Assembly (NCBI RefSeq): GCF_910596095.1
Contig: NC_056536.1
Span: 15,952,791-16,016,790, forward strand
DNA: 64,000 nucleotides
DNA from: Thunnus maccoyii
Taxonomy: Eukaryota > Chordata > Actinopteri > Scombriformes > Scombridae
Direction of reading: 5' to 3'
The notes under the pieces are model-generated. The model searched no databases and was not told the DNA's origin. It saw nothing but the letters and a program-made list of their open reading frames with translations. Below, piece by piece: positions 1-10,466 of this stretch. The position numbers and the translations under genes were made by a program. Each line of letters begins with the position of its first letter. Positions within the stretch are counted from its first letter, which is position 1.

Positions 1-2899
1 TGGAGGCTGGCTCTGACAGGGACAGGACCTGTAGTACATGTAGCAACAGGATATACTGTCAGCATCAAACTGCAACACATTTCTTCGCATTTAGAGCTGC
101 AACGATTAGTTGATTAATCGATTAGTTGTCAACTATTAAATTAGTCACCAACTATTTTCATAATTGTTTGGTGTCAATTTTAGAAAAAAATGTCCAAATT
201 CTCCGATTCCAGCTTCTCAAATGTGAATATTTTCTTGTTTCTTTAGTCGTCTATGACAGCAAACTGAATTTCTTTAGGTTGTGAACTGTTGGTTGGGACA
301 AAACAAGACATTTGAGGACGCCATCTTGGACTTTGAAAAAATTTTTTCACCATTTTCTGGCATTTTATAGACTTAACAACAATCAATTTATTAATGAAAA
401 TATTCGTTAGCTGCAGCCGTATCTGCGTTGTCAATGATGTACCTTCTGTAGCAGGAGGCTCTTGATGATTGTCGCTGCCGTACTGTAGCTGAGGTCAGGA
501 GAGAGAGCCAGAACGCTGCTGCACAGTTTAGGCAAAGTCTGCTCCGGTAAATCAGGCAAACTCAGCATGTTACATAACACCTCCACCTTAACAGGAGACA
601 CAAAGATGTGGGATTAGTCCTTTCACAGTGCCTCAGCGAGCAAATGAACAGTATGAGTGGTTTAGAAAAGATTCCTGACTTGTGTTGTGTTGCAGTGCAA
701 AGATGTTTCTAACAATGTTGGTTCATGTACATCAATGAGGTGGACAAAACCAACTTTAAATATAATGCACTGAACATATACATGTTATATATACAAGTAT
801 GAATCAAGGGGTAAAACATTGTAAAAATGTCAACTATGGGATCCAAGGACATACTTGAGTGGGGTCACAGTCATTCAGCACTTTGAACACATCCATGGAG
901 TTCTGGTCCCACTGTAAACAGACCATAACAGTTACAGTAATACCAAACGTGACTGAAAAGTCTGTACCAGATACAACAAAAAGAACACATTTCTTTTTTT
1001 TTTTACCTCGGTCTGACTTTCCAGTAATTCCTTTATTTGAAGAACAGAAACCTGAGGAAACAGAAATAGACCAATACTGTTAGTTTAAGTGGAAGTAGTA
1101 TGAACAGTGTGTAAAATTACTATCAGGAGGGAATTAAATCATTCTGTCCCTTTATGGAAAGAAAGCAAACTGGTAAAATTATGAAAATATTTGATTTTGA
1201 GTTTCTTTACCTTTATATGTTCAGGAAGGGCATCACATGGTGCTGGTTGCAGTTCTTTAGCAGGTGCCTCTGCTGCAGCATCATCCTCTAATCCTTCTGA
1301 TATCTCCTCATCTGTGCTCTGTTCTTCTCCATCGACACGCTCACTGCCACAGACATCCATCTTTATCCGTTTACTCTGCTGTCCTGTTTCTTCACCATCT
1401 GAATCCAGAGTGACAAAGCTGCTTTTCCTTTTCCTTTGTGTCCCCAGTTCTGATAAACTAGACGCACTCTGAGATTCAGGTTGTACTGTTTGAGAGCTGA
1501 GGCACCTGGCCCACCCGCCGGTCTCACTAAAACCAGCGAAGCGCTGTGACAGCTCTCTGAGTCTGTGGGTGCACAGTGGAGTGAACAGAGGCTCCTCATT
1601 GTGGGCCTTCAGATTTCTCTCCAGCTGTCTAACCAGAGCGGTGACCCAGGGGCTCGGATGAGGGTCCTGGCTGAGGCATTCGAGCACACGGAGCACAGTA
1701 GTCTGAGGAAGAACTGAGTGGACCAGATACATGAAGGACAGCAGGTTTTGTTTGAATAATGCTGGAAACAGGCACACCAAGGGTTTACTAGAATAGATGA
1801 GGAAGAAAACATGGGAGTGAGGCATAAGCACGGATATGTGTGACATAATATTGTAGATGTCAACAGTTAGGTAAGCACTTATGTAAAGCTGCAACAATTA
1901 GTCGATTTATCAATTGGTCAAATGAAAGAAAATTAATCACCAACTATTTTGATAATCTATTGATCATTTGAATTATTTTTTAAGCAGAAATTGATGGTTT
2001 TGATCTCTCAAATGTCATAATTTGCTGTTTTTTTGGTCTTACATGATTGTAGATTGAATATTTTGGGGGTTTGGACTGTTGATCAGGCAAAACAAGACAT
2101 TTAATGATGTCACCTTGTGATCTAGCATATTGTAATGGGCATTTTTCACTGTCTTTGGATGATTTATAGACCATGCAATTAGTCGATTAATATAGTTGCC
2201 CTACACATGGATTTAATTTAGCACTTCTCTGGTGCAGAGCTGAAGATGATTTCAGCGTGATAGTTGAAATAGTATTAAGCAGACATCAGCGGGATGGTGT
2301 GTTTAAATTTAAAAGCACCATTAGTGATCCACATGTACAGGATAAACCCAGTACTGAAACCCTTACAGGTCTGAACCAGTTGTCACTGTCAGACTAACTT
2401 TCCTTTGAATACAAAGAATCTTTGGCAGCAACTAAGTCAGAGTAAGTTTTAATGGGTTTGTGGACATCAGCAAAACTGTATTTGTACACATAATTTTGAG
2501 ATAACTGCGAAAGAGAAATGCTACCTTTACACGCGGTTTCTATAGCAACATAAATGTTAAAGCGGTTATGTTGCTAGGGTAACGTCACTATCCCTGATGA
2601 AAATCACCGTTGTCCCCTCTCCAGCGACATGTACCACCAAGTTACCGGCTTGTCACGGAAACCTAACGCCGTAAACTTCTTACTTACACAGTTAGAGGCT
2701 GGGCATCAGTCTGTGGGCAGGTTATTTCGTCCCGGCACAGTGTTTCCATCAGGTTAGACAGGGACACTCCGGGGTTTGCCCGCTGCTGCCTGTGGAAGAC
2801 ACCCAGCGCTCTGTGGACACCGGAGGCTCCGGACAGCAGCGACCGGACCAGCAGCCTCGACTGTCCATCGAACCGATTCACAAACATACCGGCGTCCAT
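1..2899 (-). CDS. fance: Fanconi anaemia group E protein, N-terminal part (gene runs off the left edge)
   Basis: FANCE is a nuclear subunit of the Fanconi core complex. It links the core to FANCD2 for monoubiquitination during interstrand crosslink repair. Six exons can be read on the minus strand: 2688-2899 (start codon at 2899), 1211-1787, 1007-1051, 855-911, 443-586 and 1-28 (cut by the window). Phases agree at every junction, giving about 354 residues. Matches to the human protein as I remember it are: exon 1 (LLSGASGVHRALGVF, LMETLCRDE), exon 2 (KPLVCLFPALFKQNLLSFM followed by an acidic, Lys/Arg-rich linker), and exons 4-5 (LNDCDPTQ, then LCNMLSLPDLPEQ and VLALSPDLS), which begin the helical-repeat FANCD2-binding domain. 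The linker carries a basic KRKSS and a KRIKM stretch that could act as nuclear signals. The remaining C-terminal repeats lie outside the window. Introns 1 and 5 each hold a copy of one MITE family. Confidence 0.93.
92..430. mobile_element. MITE copy A (GCTGCAACGATTAG-type ends) in fance intron 5
   Basis: About 340 bp starting with GCTGCAACGATTAGTTGATT and ending near a reverse-complement match (TCGTTAGCTGCAGC). The interior matches the second copy at 1888-2205: both contain a CAACTATTTT block, a TTCTCAAATG/TCTCAAATG block and an ACAAAACAAGACATTT block. It has no coding capacity. I recognise it as a common teleost non-autonomous DNA element but cannot assign the superfamily. No clear target-site duplication was found. 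Confidence 0.7.
1888..2205. mobile_element. MITE copy B (same family as 92-430) in fance intron 1
   Basis: Begins GCTGCAACAATTAGTCGATT and ends with ATTAGTCGATTAATATAGTT followed by GCCCT, in the same orientation as copy A. It shares the ACAAAACAAGACATTTAATG block and the closing TTTATAGACC block with copy A. The two copies differ at many positions, so both are old insertions. Confidence 0.7.
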
Positions 2900-3089
2900 T
2901 CCCGGCTGACTGAACTGCTGCTACCCATGGATGTATTAAAAAGATACCCGCCAATGTTTGTTAAGTTTCTTCTTCGTGAGTGTAATTTCACTGAATCTGT
3001 ACTTCACACCTCCACCTAGTGGTGAAAGTCAACTGTAGCAGTGTCAATGAAAAGCACAAGACACACGCCTTTTCAGTGAGAAGCAATGT

Positions 3090-3095
3090 TTTATT
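3090..3095 (-). promoter_or_regulatory. Poly(A) signal of mkrn4
   Basis: TTTATT on the plus strand is AATAAA on the minus strand. It lies about 740 bp past the mkrn4 stop codon and about 190 bp before the fance start codon. This would give a 3' UTR of roughly 750 nt and leave very little room for the fance promoter. Confidence 0.55.
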
Positions 3096-3829
3096 TTCTG
3101 TGTACGAGTACAACTTGTTTTAAAAGAAATAAAAAACGTTTTCTGTGCATGTCAACAGGAAAAGGGTGTCATGACTATCACTTAAGGCAGGCATCTTCAG
3201 TAGTGGACATCAGCAGGAAGGGGTACAGTACACTTTTTTTTTTAATCTTCAGACAATTAAAAATACCATCCACACAACACTTTAAAATATCAAAATGGTG
3301 CAAATTGCTACTACACAAGAAGTTCAGCAGTAAACAGGGGAAAGGTTACGGGGAAAATTACCAATCTGCAACATGTTTGAAGCACTGTGGATGTGGGAAA
3401 TACACCCCAACAAGACCACCACAGATTAAGTACAAGATAATTAGGAGGTAGAAATTGAAGGTTTGTCATATCAGGGGTTCTTAATCTAGAGCAGGGCCAA
3501 CAAACCATGTGCTGTGGAGAGCCAAGTGTACGTGTTCTCATTTCCAACGAGCAGGTGATTTCACAGATTAGTTGCTCTCTGGTTGAAGGAGTGCTGTTAG
3601 TAAAATTACCTGCTGTCGTCTGACTAATGAACACCTCACACTGGGCCCTCCACGGCGCATGGTTGATATCCCTGATCTTGAGCACGGCTACTCAAAAAAA
3701 AGTTGTTTCAATACTGATCCGAGGAGGACAGGCACATCAAATCACAGCCACGTGTTCTTCTGGGGCTGATGATTTTAATGAAACGCCCCTTAAAGAGGTT
3801 TCAGGCCCTGCCAAAAAGAATGAAAAAGC

Positions 3830-6800
3830 TTAGAAATCGTACTCCTCAGTGAGGTAAAAAGGAAAGTCAAAGTCATCATCGTTGTCGTCATCGTCCCCAC
3901 TGCTGAGAAGGGTCATGGCTATGAAAAAATTGAGCAGATCTACACCATCGTCATCATCTTCATCTTCTGGAACATACTATTGAGCAAGAGACAGATGTAA
4001 GGGGAAAAAAATATATACATACAAACGCATTATCTCACAAATATGGCGTTGAGAACTTATGGCAATACTCACAGGAAATGACCTGTAACGTGCGGTTTTA
4101 TCGTGCCGGTAAAGGCACTCTGTTTTGAAGGGACAGCATCCGTATCGTGTATAGTAACTGCAGCTTTTCTTACTAGATTCATAAAGAGATGAGACAGAAC
4201 AGGAGAGGGTGTTTAGTTATGTGCGTGCATTTCTCAAACCAATCACAAGAATTCAGCATTAACTGGTAAACGGGATGCATTTATATGGTGCATTTCTAGT
4301 CTTCCGACCACTCACAGCACTTTACACTACATGCCGACATTCACACTCAATCACTCATACACTGATGGCAGAGGCTGCCGTGCAATGTGCCAACCTGCTC
4401 ATCGGGAGGTCTAATGCTCAATCTTATTCACGCACGGCACAGCCTTCGGGAGCAATTTGGGGCTCAGTATCTTGCCCAAAGGACACTGTCCTGACATGTG
4501 GACTGGAAGCCGGGGATCAAACTGCTGATCTTCTGATTAGTGGGAAACCTGCTTTACCTCCTGAGCCACAGCTGCCTCCGACTTGAGATTCATGGAATTT
4601 TGCATTTAACAGACACAAAGTTCTGAGTTTGCAATCCTTTGACATGTGTCCAGTACATATTACAGCCAAACATATACATCAATGCCTTCAACATTGTATA
4701 TGTTGCCCCTGAAGAATCTATGATTTTGATGGCAGATGTGTTGTACAAAAACTCTGAATACAACATATTTTAATGCCTTTGAGGTTTTAAAAATTGCAAG
4801 TTGAATATAACCCTAAAGCATATCAGGCAAAAGAATCACTCCTACCATTTCAAGCACAAGAGTTAAATATCAGTAAACATGCAAGAGGTGGAAGAGCAAG
4901 AGCTGAGAAGCTGCAGTGACATCTTTCTACGATGAAAAAAAACAAAACAAAAAAACGAACGACTGAAGCCTGGAGATGGTAACTACCCAGCAAGGTATGC
5001 ACTAGTGTGGACATTAAAGATTTTTAAAAAAGCTCAGCCCTGTAAAACCTTAAATTCAGGATTTGTCAGTTGGTGTTTGTAAGCACATAGCATTCAAAGT
5101 TGACCCCTCCTCCCCAGCTCAGAGGAAGCGAGACAGAGAGAGTGCAGCCATGGTCGAGTGAGATAGAGAGTGAATGAAGAGAGCGAGCAGCGCTGGCAAG
5201 AACAAAGCCGTGAATCAGATAAATAAAAATGCTATTTTCTGATGTTTCACAGCAGTTATGTTCTAAAGCACAAATAAACACACCCCACACACCTCCACAC
5301 AACCCTGTGGGAAGGCGCCACATTGTTGGATTATGTGTGAATGCAGATTTTCATCCTGTCTGCTGTAGCCTCTCTGCTCTGCGTGTGTGAAGCTCTGCGT
5401 GTGTGTAGCTCAGTTCCACCCTCAGTCAAGCAGACACACAGACCTGCAGCTATTTATACATCCATGACACAGAGAGCAGAGAGACGGAGACAGTGACAAA
5501 ACCTGGTCGCTATATGACAAGTCCTGACCTCACACCCTGCGTGCTGTTATTGGCTGGGGGCAACACACACACTGCCCAAAGGTTGACACCCAGAAACATC
5601 CCAAACTCAGCAAAATAATGAGAAAAATACAGGCAGTGGGCAGAGTCTCTGTAGATAAATACACCACCCCACACCTCTAGTGGGTCATAAGTGATGACTG
5701 AGTCTATACATTGTTTTTTTTTTTTTAGGAAAATCCTGCCTAGATACTTTTACGCCCCCGCTGTAATGATTACTTCTGCTATCAAGACTGAATCTGACAC
5801 CATACCTGAATTTCTCTTTGAAGGCAGCAATTAGGCTTTCTTTTGCTTGTCCTTCGACCCAGTACTTGTTAGGCACATAAAAGGCAGACCTCACTCGGCA
5901 CTGTGGGCAGCTCCTGAGGAATAAACATTAAACAGTGATGCCAAGTCAGATTCTTTATGAGGTGAGGTCAGATGCTGTTTGAAATTTGATTACTGAAACC
6001 TACTTTATGGCATCCAGCCCGAGGTCTTTTGTTTTCCTCCAGGTCCTGATGCAGTGTAAACAGAAGGAGTGATTGCAGTTCGGCAAGATTCCAAAAATTT
6101 GATTTCTTGGGTCTGCCTTTTCATACACCTTGTCCATGCATATGCCACAGGTCACATTTTTACTCTGGAGGAAGGCCTCCATTTCCTCCACTTTCCCCTG
6201 AGAGGTAGAGGCTGCAGCAGCACCAACATCCTCCGTCTCTTTGGAAGAGGTCTCCTGGGCCCAAAAACTTTGCAATCAGCAAAAACCTCCTAAGTTCAAT
6301 CTAGTTTAATCAACTATTATGCGCTGTAGAATTATCACACTTAAAATTAGCCAAATTAGATGCAAACCTGATCATTTCTTCCATCACATGCACCTGCATG
6401 AGCTGCTACTGAGCTCTGGACCGACTCCCAAGAAGCAGCTAGATGAGAGTCAGTGTCTGCAAAAAAAAAAAAAAAAAAAAAAGTAAGTTAAGTGAAATGA
6501 AATGAATGAAACGCTGACCAAAGTCAGTTTCACCCATGAAAACATCCAGTACCTCGTGAATGGTCCTCCGCAATATCTGCTGCCAGGCGCCCGGTGTTGT
6601 GCTGAGGATTTGAGACATTAACCACAGAGTGACTGTGTTGCATGCTGCGCTCTCGCCTGGATGTCACATCAACCTGCATGAGACCAGGCACTGACCCTCT
6701 TCTGCCTGGTGGAGCAGTGGCCACCCTGGAAGAGGAAACTGAAGGCATTGAAGCTCTTCTGCCAGCAACAGCTGCATCACCTTCAGGCTGAAGGATATGG

Positions 6801-7234
6801 AGATACCTAGAAGTGGAAAATATTGAATGTGCTCAGGAAATGTGTATGCATGTCATCATCTTTTATTTTGTTGCAGACAACTGAGGGGAAAAAAAAAAAA
6901 AAAAGTGTAAATAACTTACCTGCAGCGATCACCATACCAGCATCCGCCTTTCTGATAGTATCTACATATTTGGGATGACGATATAACTGGCCATTCATGT
7001 CGATAATTACACCTTGGTCCCAATCTGCAAGAGCCATTTATGAACCGTCTGCAAGGGAAAAGGGTTCATTTCTATTATGTTGCATCAATTGTTGAGTTAT
7101 ACTGTATTATTATTTTAAGTCTTTTGGGGCAAGAACAGGTCAAGTCTCAAGTCTGTCAAAGCAAGTCCAAGTCAAGTTACAGGTCTTTATAAGCAAATTG
7201 CAGGATGCAAGTCTTTCAGGTCGCTGAGGCCATT

Positions 7235-7266
<32 letters not shown>

Positions 7267-8407
7267 GACAGCATTTGAACATTTCTTCAAAGACATTTTA
7301 GGGGTTTTTTTGTAATACATAATTGCAGCCTGGTCCATACAATGCGCAGGCCCAATTAAATAATCAAAGAGTGAGGTCATGCAAGTACTCTTTTGTACTT
7401 ACTAAATTTCAACTTTTAGGGTTTAAATGTGAAATCAGTACATTCATCAGTCAAGTCCAAGTCAAAGCTCAAGTCCTATTTCTTGTGACTTTTTCAAAAG
7501 TCTGACTTGGGTCAAAGGCTCGAGTCTCGAGTAAGTAGATACCCAAACTTCAGGAGGCAGCAACAAGAGTTGAACTAAGGGCTATAAAAACAAAACAAAA
7601 CAAAACAAAACAAAACAAAACACAAACAAACATGCATGCATGTAGTGCAGTTCCCCCAGTAAACGGTCAGAAGAGTTCCTATAATGTGACCACGTATGTG
7701 GTATGACATCAAAGGACAGAACTAGCTGTTAGTGACCGTTTGAAAAACAACGGTAGCTTCTCTAGAAACACCATCACAGCCAGCCGGCCGTTATTACTCA
7801 AACAGCATAGAAACAATGTCAAAATTGTTAACTTCCCATATCGCCAAGTTAGAGTGATGTTTGGCTGTAAGTTATAAAGTCATAAATGCTAATTAACTGT
7901 TGTCACTTCTCCCACACAGACGAGGTTTCCTCAATAGCTTGTTTACGCGCTGTCGGAAATCCGTGCTGCAAAAAGTCACTAACTTGGCTAGCGTTAGCCG
8001 CTTAGCTTAGTTAGCTGGGTCCAGATATGTTGAATGGGATAATTGAAGCTGACAGTTTGGCTAATATTTTCAGCTATTGTCCTTTCTAGATAGACCCAAT
8101 TAATGACATGGCTCCCCACGTTGCCATCCTCTTTCTACAAAGGTAAAACATCCACTAAAGAGCAACTTTATATTATTTTAGTTACAACTAAAATCATCAA
8201 ATCGCACTTTTTCGCCGTAACGTCCGCATTCGAACGCACCACAGCAGCATTTGAAAGTAGCACAAGCTATCGATAACATGAGTAATGTTTCTCTGTGTCA
8301 GACCTGCTACTTCCCTAAAGTTCCCGATACCTTCCCAAGTGTGACTTAACTTACCTACAGATACCTCCACTACGGGCAGCTGAGAAGCGCTCCATTTCCG
8401 AGCCCAT
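3830..8407 (-). CDS. mkrn4: Makorin-4, CCCH zinc-finger / RING E3 ubiquitin ligase
   Basis: Eight exons with matching phases: 8355-8407, 6920-7048, 6553-6806, 6368-6456, 6004-6254, 5806-5913, 4073-4172 and 3830-3976, giving 376 residues. Visible domains are CCCH finger 1 (C17-x7-C25-x5-C31-x3-H35, across the exon 1/2 junction), CCCH finger 2 (C46-x7-C54-x5-C60-x3-H64), a C3HC4 RING (C211, C214, C235, H237, C240, C243, C261, C264), the makorin-type stretch after the RING (YWVEGQAKESL), and a last CCCH (C299-x8-C308-x5-C314-x3-H318). The tail is very acidic (DEDDDD, SGDDDDNDDD). Makorins bind RNA through the CCCH fingers and ubiquitinate target proteins through the RING. The mkrn4 name rests on the two N-terminal fingers, a short protein, and my recollection that fish carry this third makorin. 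It could be another divergent makorin. The acceptor of exon 4 follows a run of 22 T residues on the coding strand. Confidence 0.9.
4275..4585 (-). repeat. tRNA-derived SINE in mkrn4 intron 7
   Basis: Read on the minus strand, the head contains GTGGCTCAGGAGGT, which fits the RNA polymerase III A box, and about 40 nt later AGTTTGATCCC, which fits the B box. The body continues with a GACACTGTCCTTTGGGCAAG-like segment and ends in the GTGCTGTGAGTGGTCGGAAG stretch typical of this common teleost SINE. It is therefore a retroposed element, not a tRNA gene. A shortened copy lies at 45088-45245. Confidence 0.8.
7125..7545. repeat. AAGTC-rich interspersed repeat in mkrn4 intron 1
   Basis: Built from many short copies of CAAGTC/AAGTCCAAGTC at both ends (for example 7140-7180 and 7447-7475). 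It finishes in GCTCGAGTCTCGAGTAAG and has a run of 26 A at 7241-7266. I recognise this composition from a widespread fish DNA element. Ends and superfamily cannot be fixed by eye. Confidence 0.55.
7586..7621. repeat. (AAAAC)n microsatellite
   Basis: About seven tandem AAAAC units inside mkrn4 intron 1, just after the AAGTC-rich repeat. Confidence 0.9.
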
Positions 8408-9719
8408 CCTCCTCCGTGTGTTTTGACCATGCCGCCAGTCACCCTCCATCCCTCTAGTTATCTAAATAGTTGACAGCCGTTCCCTTTCAGCAATTAACCT
8501 AGCAACGAACCAATAGAAGCGTGACGTTGACGTTTGTACGTTACGTATTCTAATTTATCCATAATTCCACTTATCTGAAGTTTAATTAATGATAGTGACA
8601 TATCAAGGAGTACTTTAACAAGTAAATAAAACCTTGATGAACTGCAGACATGTGTATTAGAAACATATATCTGTCCCATATTAAAAAATTGAGAAAAATC
8701 AGTGTTAATATTTCTAATAAAGTTTATAAGCGAGATGTATCTTAACTAGAGCTGCAGATGGTTACATGTGACTATAAGGACGAAATTCTTTCAAGTCATA
8801 ACACATTTTTTTGTGAACAAATATGTCAATCCATCACTTACACAGGCATAGAGGTAGCTTACATCAACTTTTTGGTGCACTTTCTCGTTTTTATCCACAC
8901 CCCTTTACTTGCTTGGCACACACTGCACATTAGCCAATGATATCAAATTTGCAATTTGTACCAATAGCAGGAATTAAGGCAAAAAAAAATGTCAAGAGAT
9001 TAGATGAGACAGTGGAATATTGTCACAGATCATACATTAGAGGTAGATAGGGATCAAGACAGAATAAGAGCACAAGAGGAGGATTTCCAGGAAGAAGCCT
9101 GGCCCGAAAGAAGGCCATAGTAAGGCTATTACAGTTGTGGGTCTCCTAACAAGACAAATCAGAATGTACATAAAAAAGGCTAAGACTGTGGTAAAATCAT
9201 GGGTGAGCACAGAAAAGACTTATTTTTTATCAGATTCTAGATGTTGAACTCTAATCATCTCCCAATAATGATATCATGGTATGCTGGTTTTAGGTAGAAA
9301 CCTGCTAAGGCGTGAAAATCCAAATTCCTCATCAAGGAAAAGTTTGTCGTTAGGCTTGACGATATATTTGGTACAACCTAAACTAAATAGGCAGGCATGT
9401 AATAAGAAAGAAAACATATACTTAATACATAAAACACGGTGATAATTCATGTTTTGCCCTTACAAATATGATCAACAATTACAAATAATTAGTGACATAA
9501 TTACAAAGAGTAAACTAAGAAAAAACCTTAAAATGGCAAGTTCATGATCATTTGCATGTCAAAAGAAGAAGAAGAAGAAGAAAAAAAAAAAGGAAAAACA
9601 TGCTGTCCCTTGTACTTCAGTGGGTCAGGTGTTTATAGTGTCAGCTTCAGAAACAAAATCTGTGCAGCATAGTCCATTAGTTACCACTCAGGTAGATGGC
9701 TTTAAGACAAAACCTATAT
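8408..9719. other. Spacer between ppard and mkrn4
   Basis: Contains the presumed mkrn4 promoter (8408-8520, directly before the start codon, no TATA box seen) and AT-rich DNA with no coding exon, RNA gene or repeat that I recognise. A purine tract (AAG)n lies at 9565-9585. Confidence 0.5.
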
Positions 9720-9735
9720 AACTTGGATCTCCACA

Positions 9736-9741
9736 TTTATT
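9736..9741 (-). promoter_or_regulatory. Poly(A) signal of ppard
   Basis: TTTATT on the plus strand (AATAAA on the coding strand), about 730 bp past the ppard stop. It is the best candidate for the transcript end and implies a 3' UTR of about 740 nt holding a (GAT)n tract. Confidence 0.5.
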
Positions 9742-9850
9742 GACAAATGGAAATGGTATTGCACAGACAGCTGCATTGAGAGAGAGCTCTACACTGCTGG
9801 AGCCAGCCCAGTTTGTGTTCTATAAACCAAATGGCAAAGATAGAGGTCAC

Positions 9851-9879
9851 TGATGATGATGATGATGATGATGATGATA
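9851..9879. repeat. (GAT)n microsatellite in the ppard 3' UTR
   Basis: Nine to ten tandem GAT units. An (AC)n run follows at 10246-10266. Confidence 0.9.
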
Positions 9880-10466
9880 AGATTATAATAATGATGTAAA
9901 CAAAAACCAATTTGTGCATCTTCAGCTTTACCGAAAGTCTGAGAACAATCACTCTACCAAAGACATTGGCAAATTTTAAGAAATTCTTGTACAGTACAAA
10001 CTGACGGCTCTTTTTCTGTTTGAACTATGCCATTGGTGTTAAGAACATGAAATGCTTTCCCTTTACAGCAAAACACAGAGCCGAGGCGAGTGAGGAGAAG
10101 CTCTCTCTAGACGCTGCTCTGGGGTCAGCTTTGCTATTAGGATGAAATCGGAGCAGCCTCGGTAAGAAAACAGATCATTCTCACTGTTAGGTGACCGTTG
10201 TGGGAAACTAGGACTTACAGCAAATGATTCCAGATGCTCATCATACACACACACACACAGACACACATTGCTGTGCTGAAGGTAATGCTGACGTTGAGAA
10301 GACTTTGCTGATTGTGTTAGCCCTACAATGTGACTTTGCTTCATCTGCACATGTTAAAAATCCATGCCCGTACGTGGAACAGTGCTTGTACTGAATGCAG
10401 TGTATTATTAGAAACGTATATTCAGTCTGTAACAGTATTGCTAGAAGCAGTCTGTGCTGGAGACTA

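Noticed and set aside
1191-1472. Plus-strand Ser-rich open frame of 93 codons
   Set aside because: Antisense shadow of fance exon 2, whose minus-strand frame matches FANCE and splices in phase.
3086-3451. 121-codon plus-strand open frame
   Set aside because: It lies in the mkrn4 3' UTR on the opposite strand, is Lys/Cys-rich at random, and shows no family match or splice context.
4480-4585. Possible tRNA gene on the minus strand
   Set aside because: A and B boxes are present but there is no tRNA cloverleaf with acceptor pairing, and the sequence continues into a SINE body.
6807-7037. 76-codon frame starting MALADWDQGVIID
   Set aside because: Wrong frame of mkrn4 exon 2. The frame that continues from exon 1 gives two perfect CCCH fingers instead.
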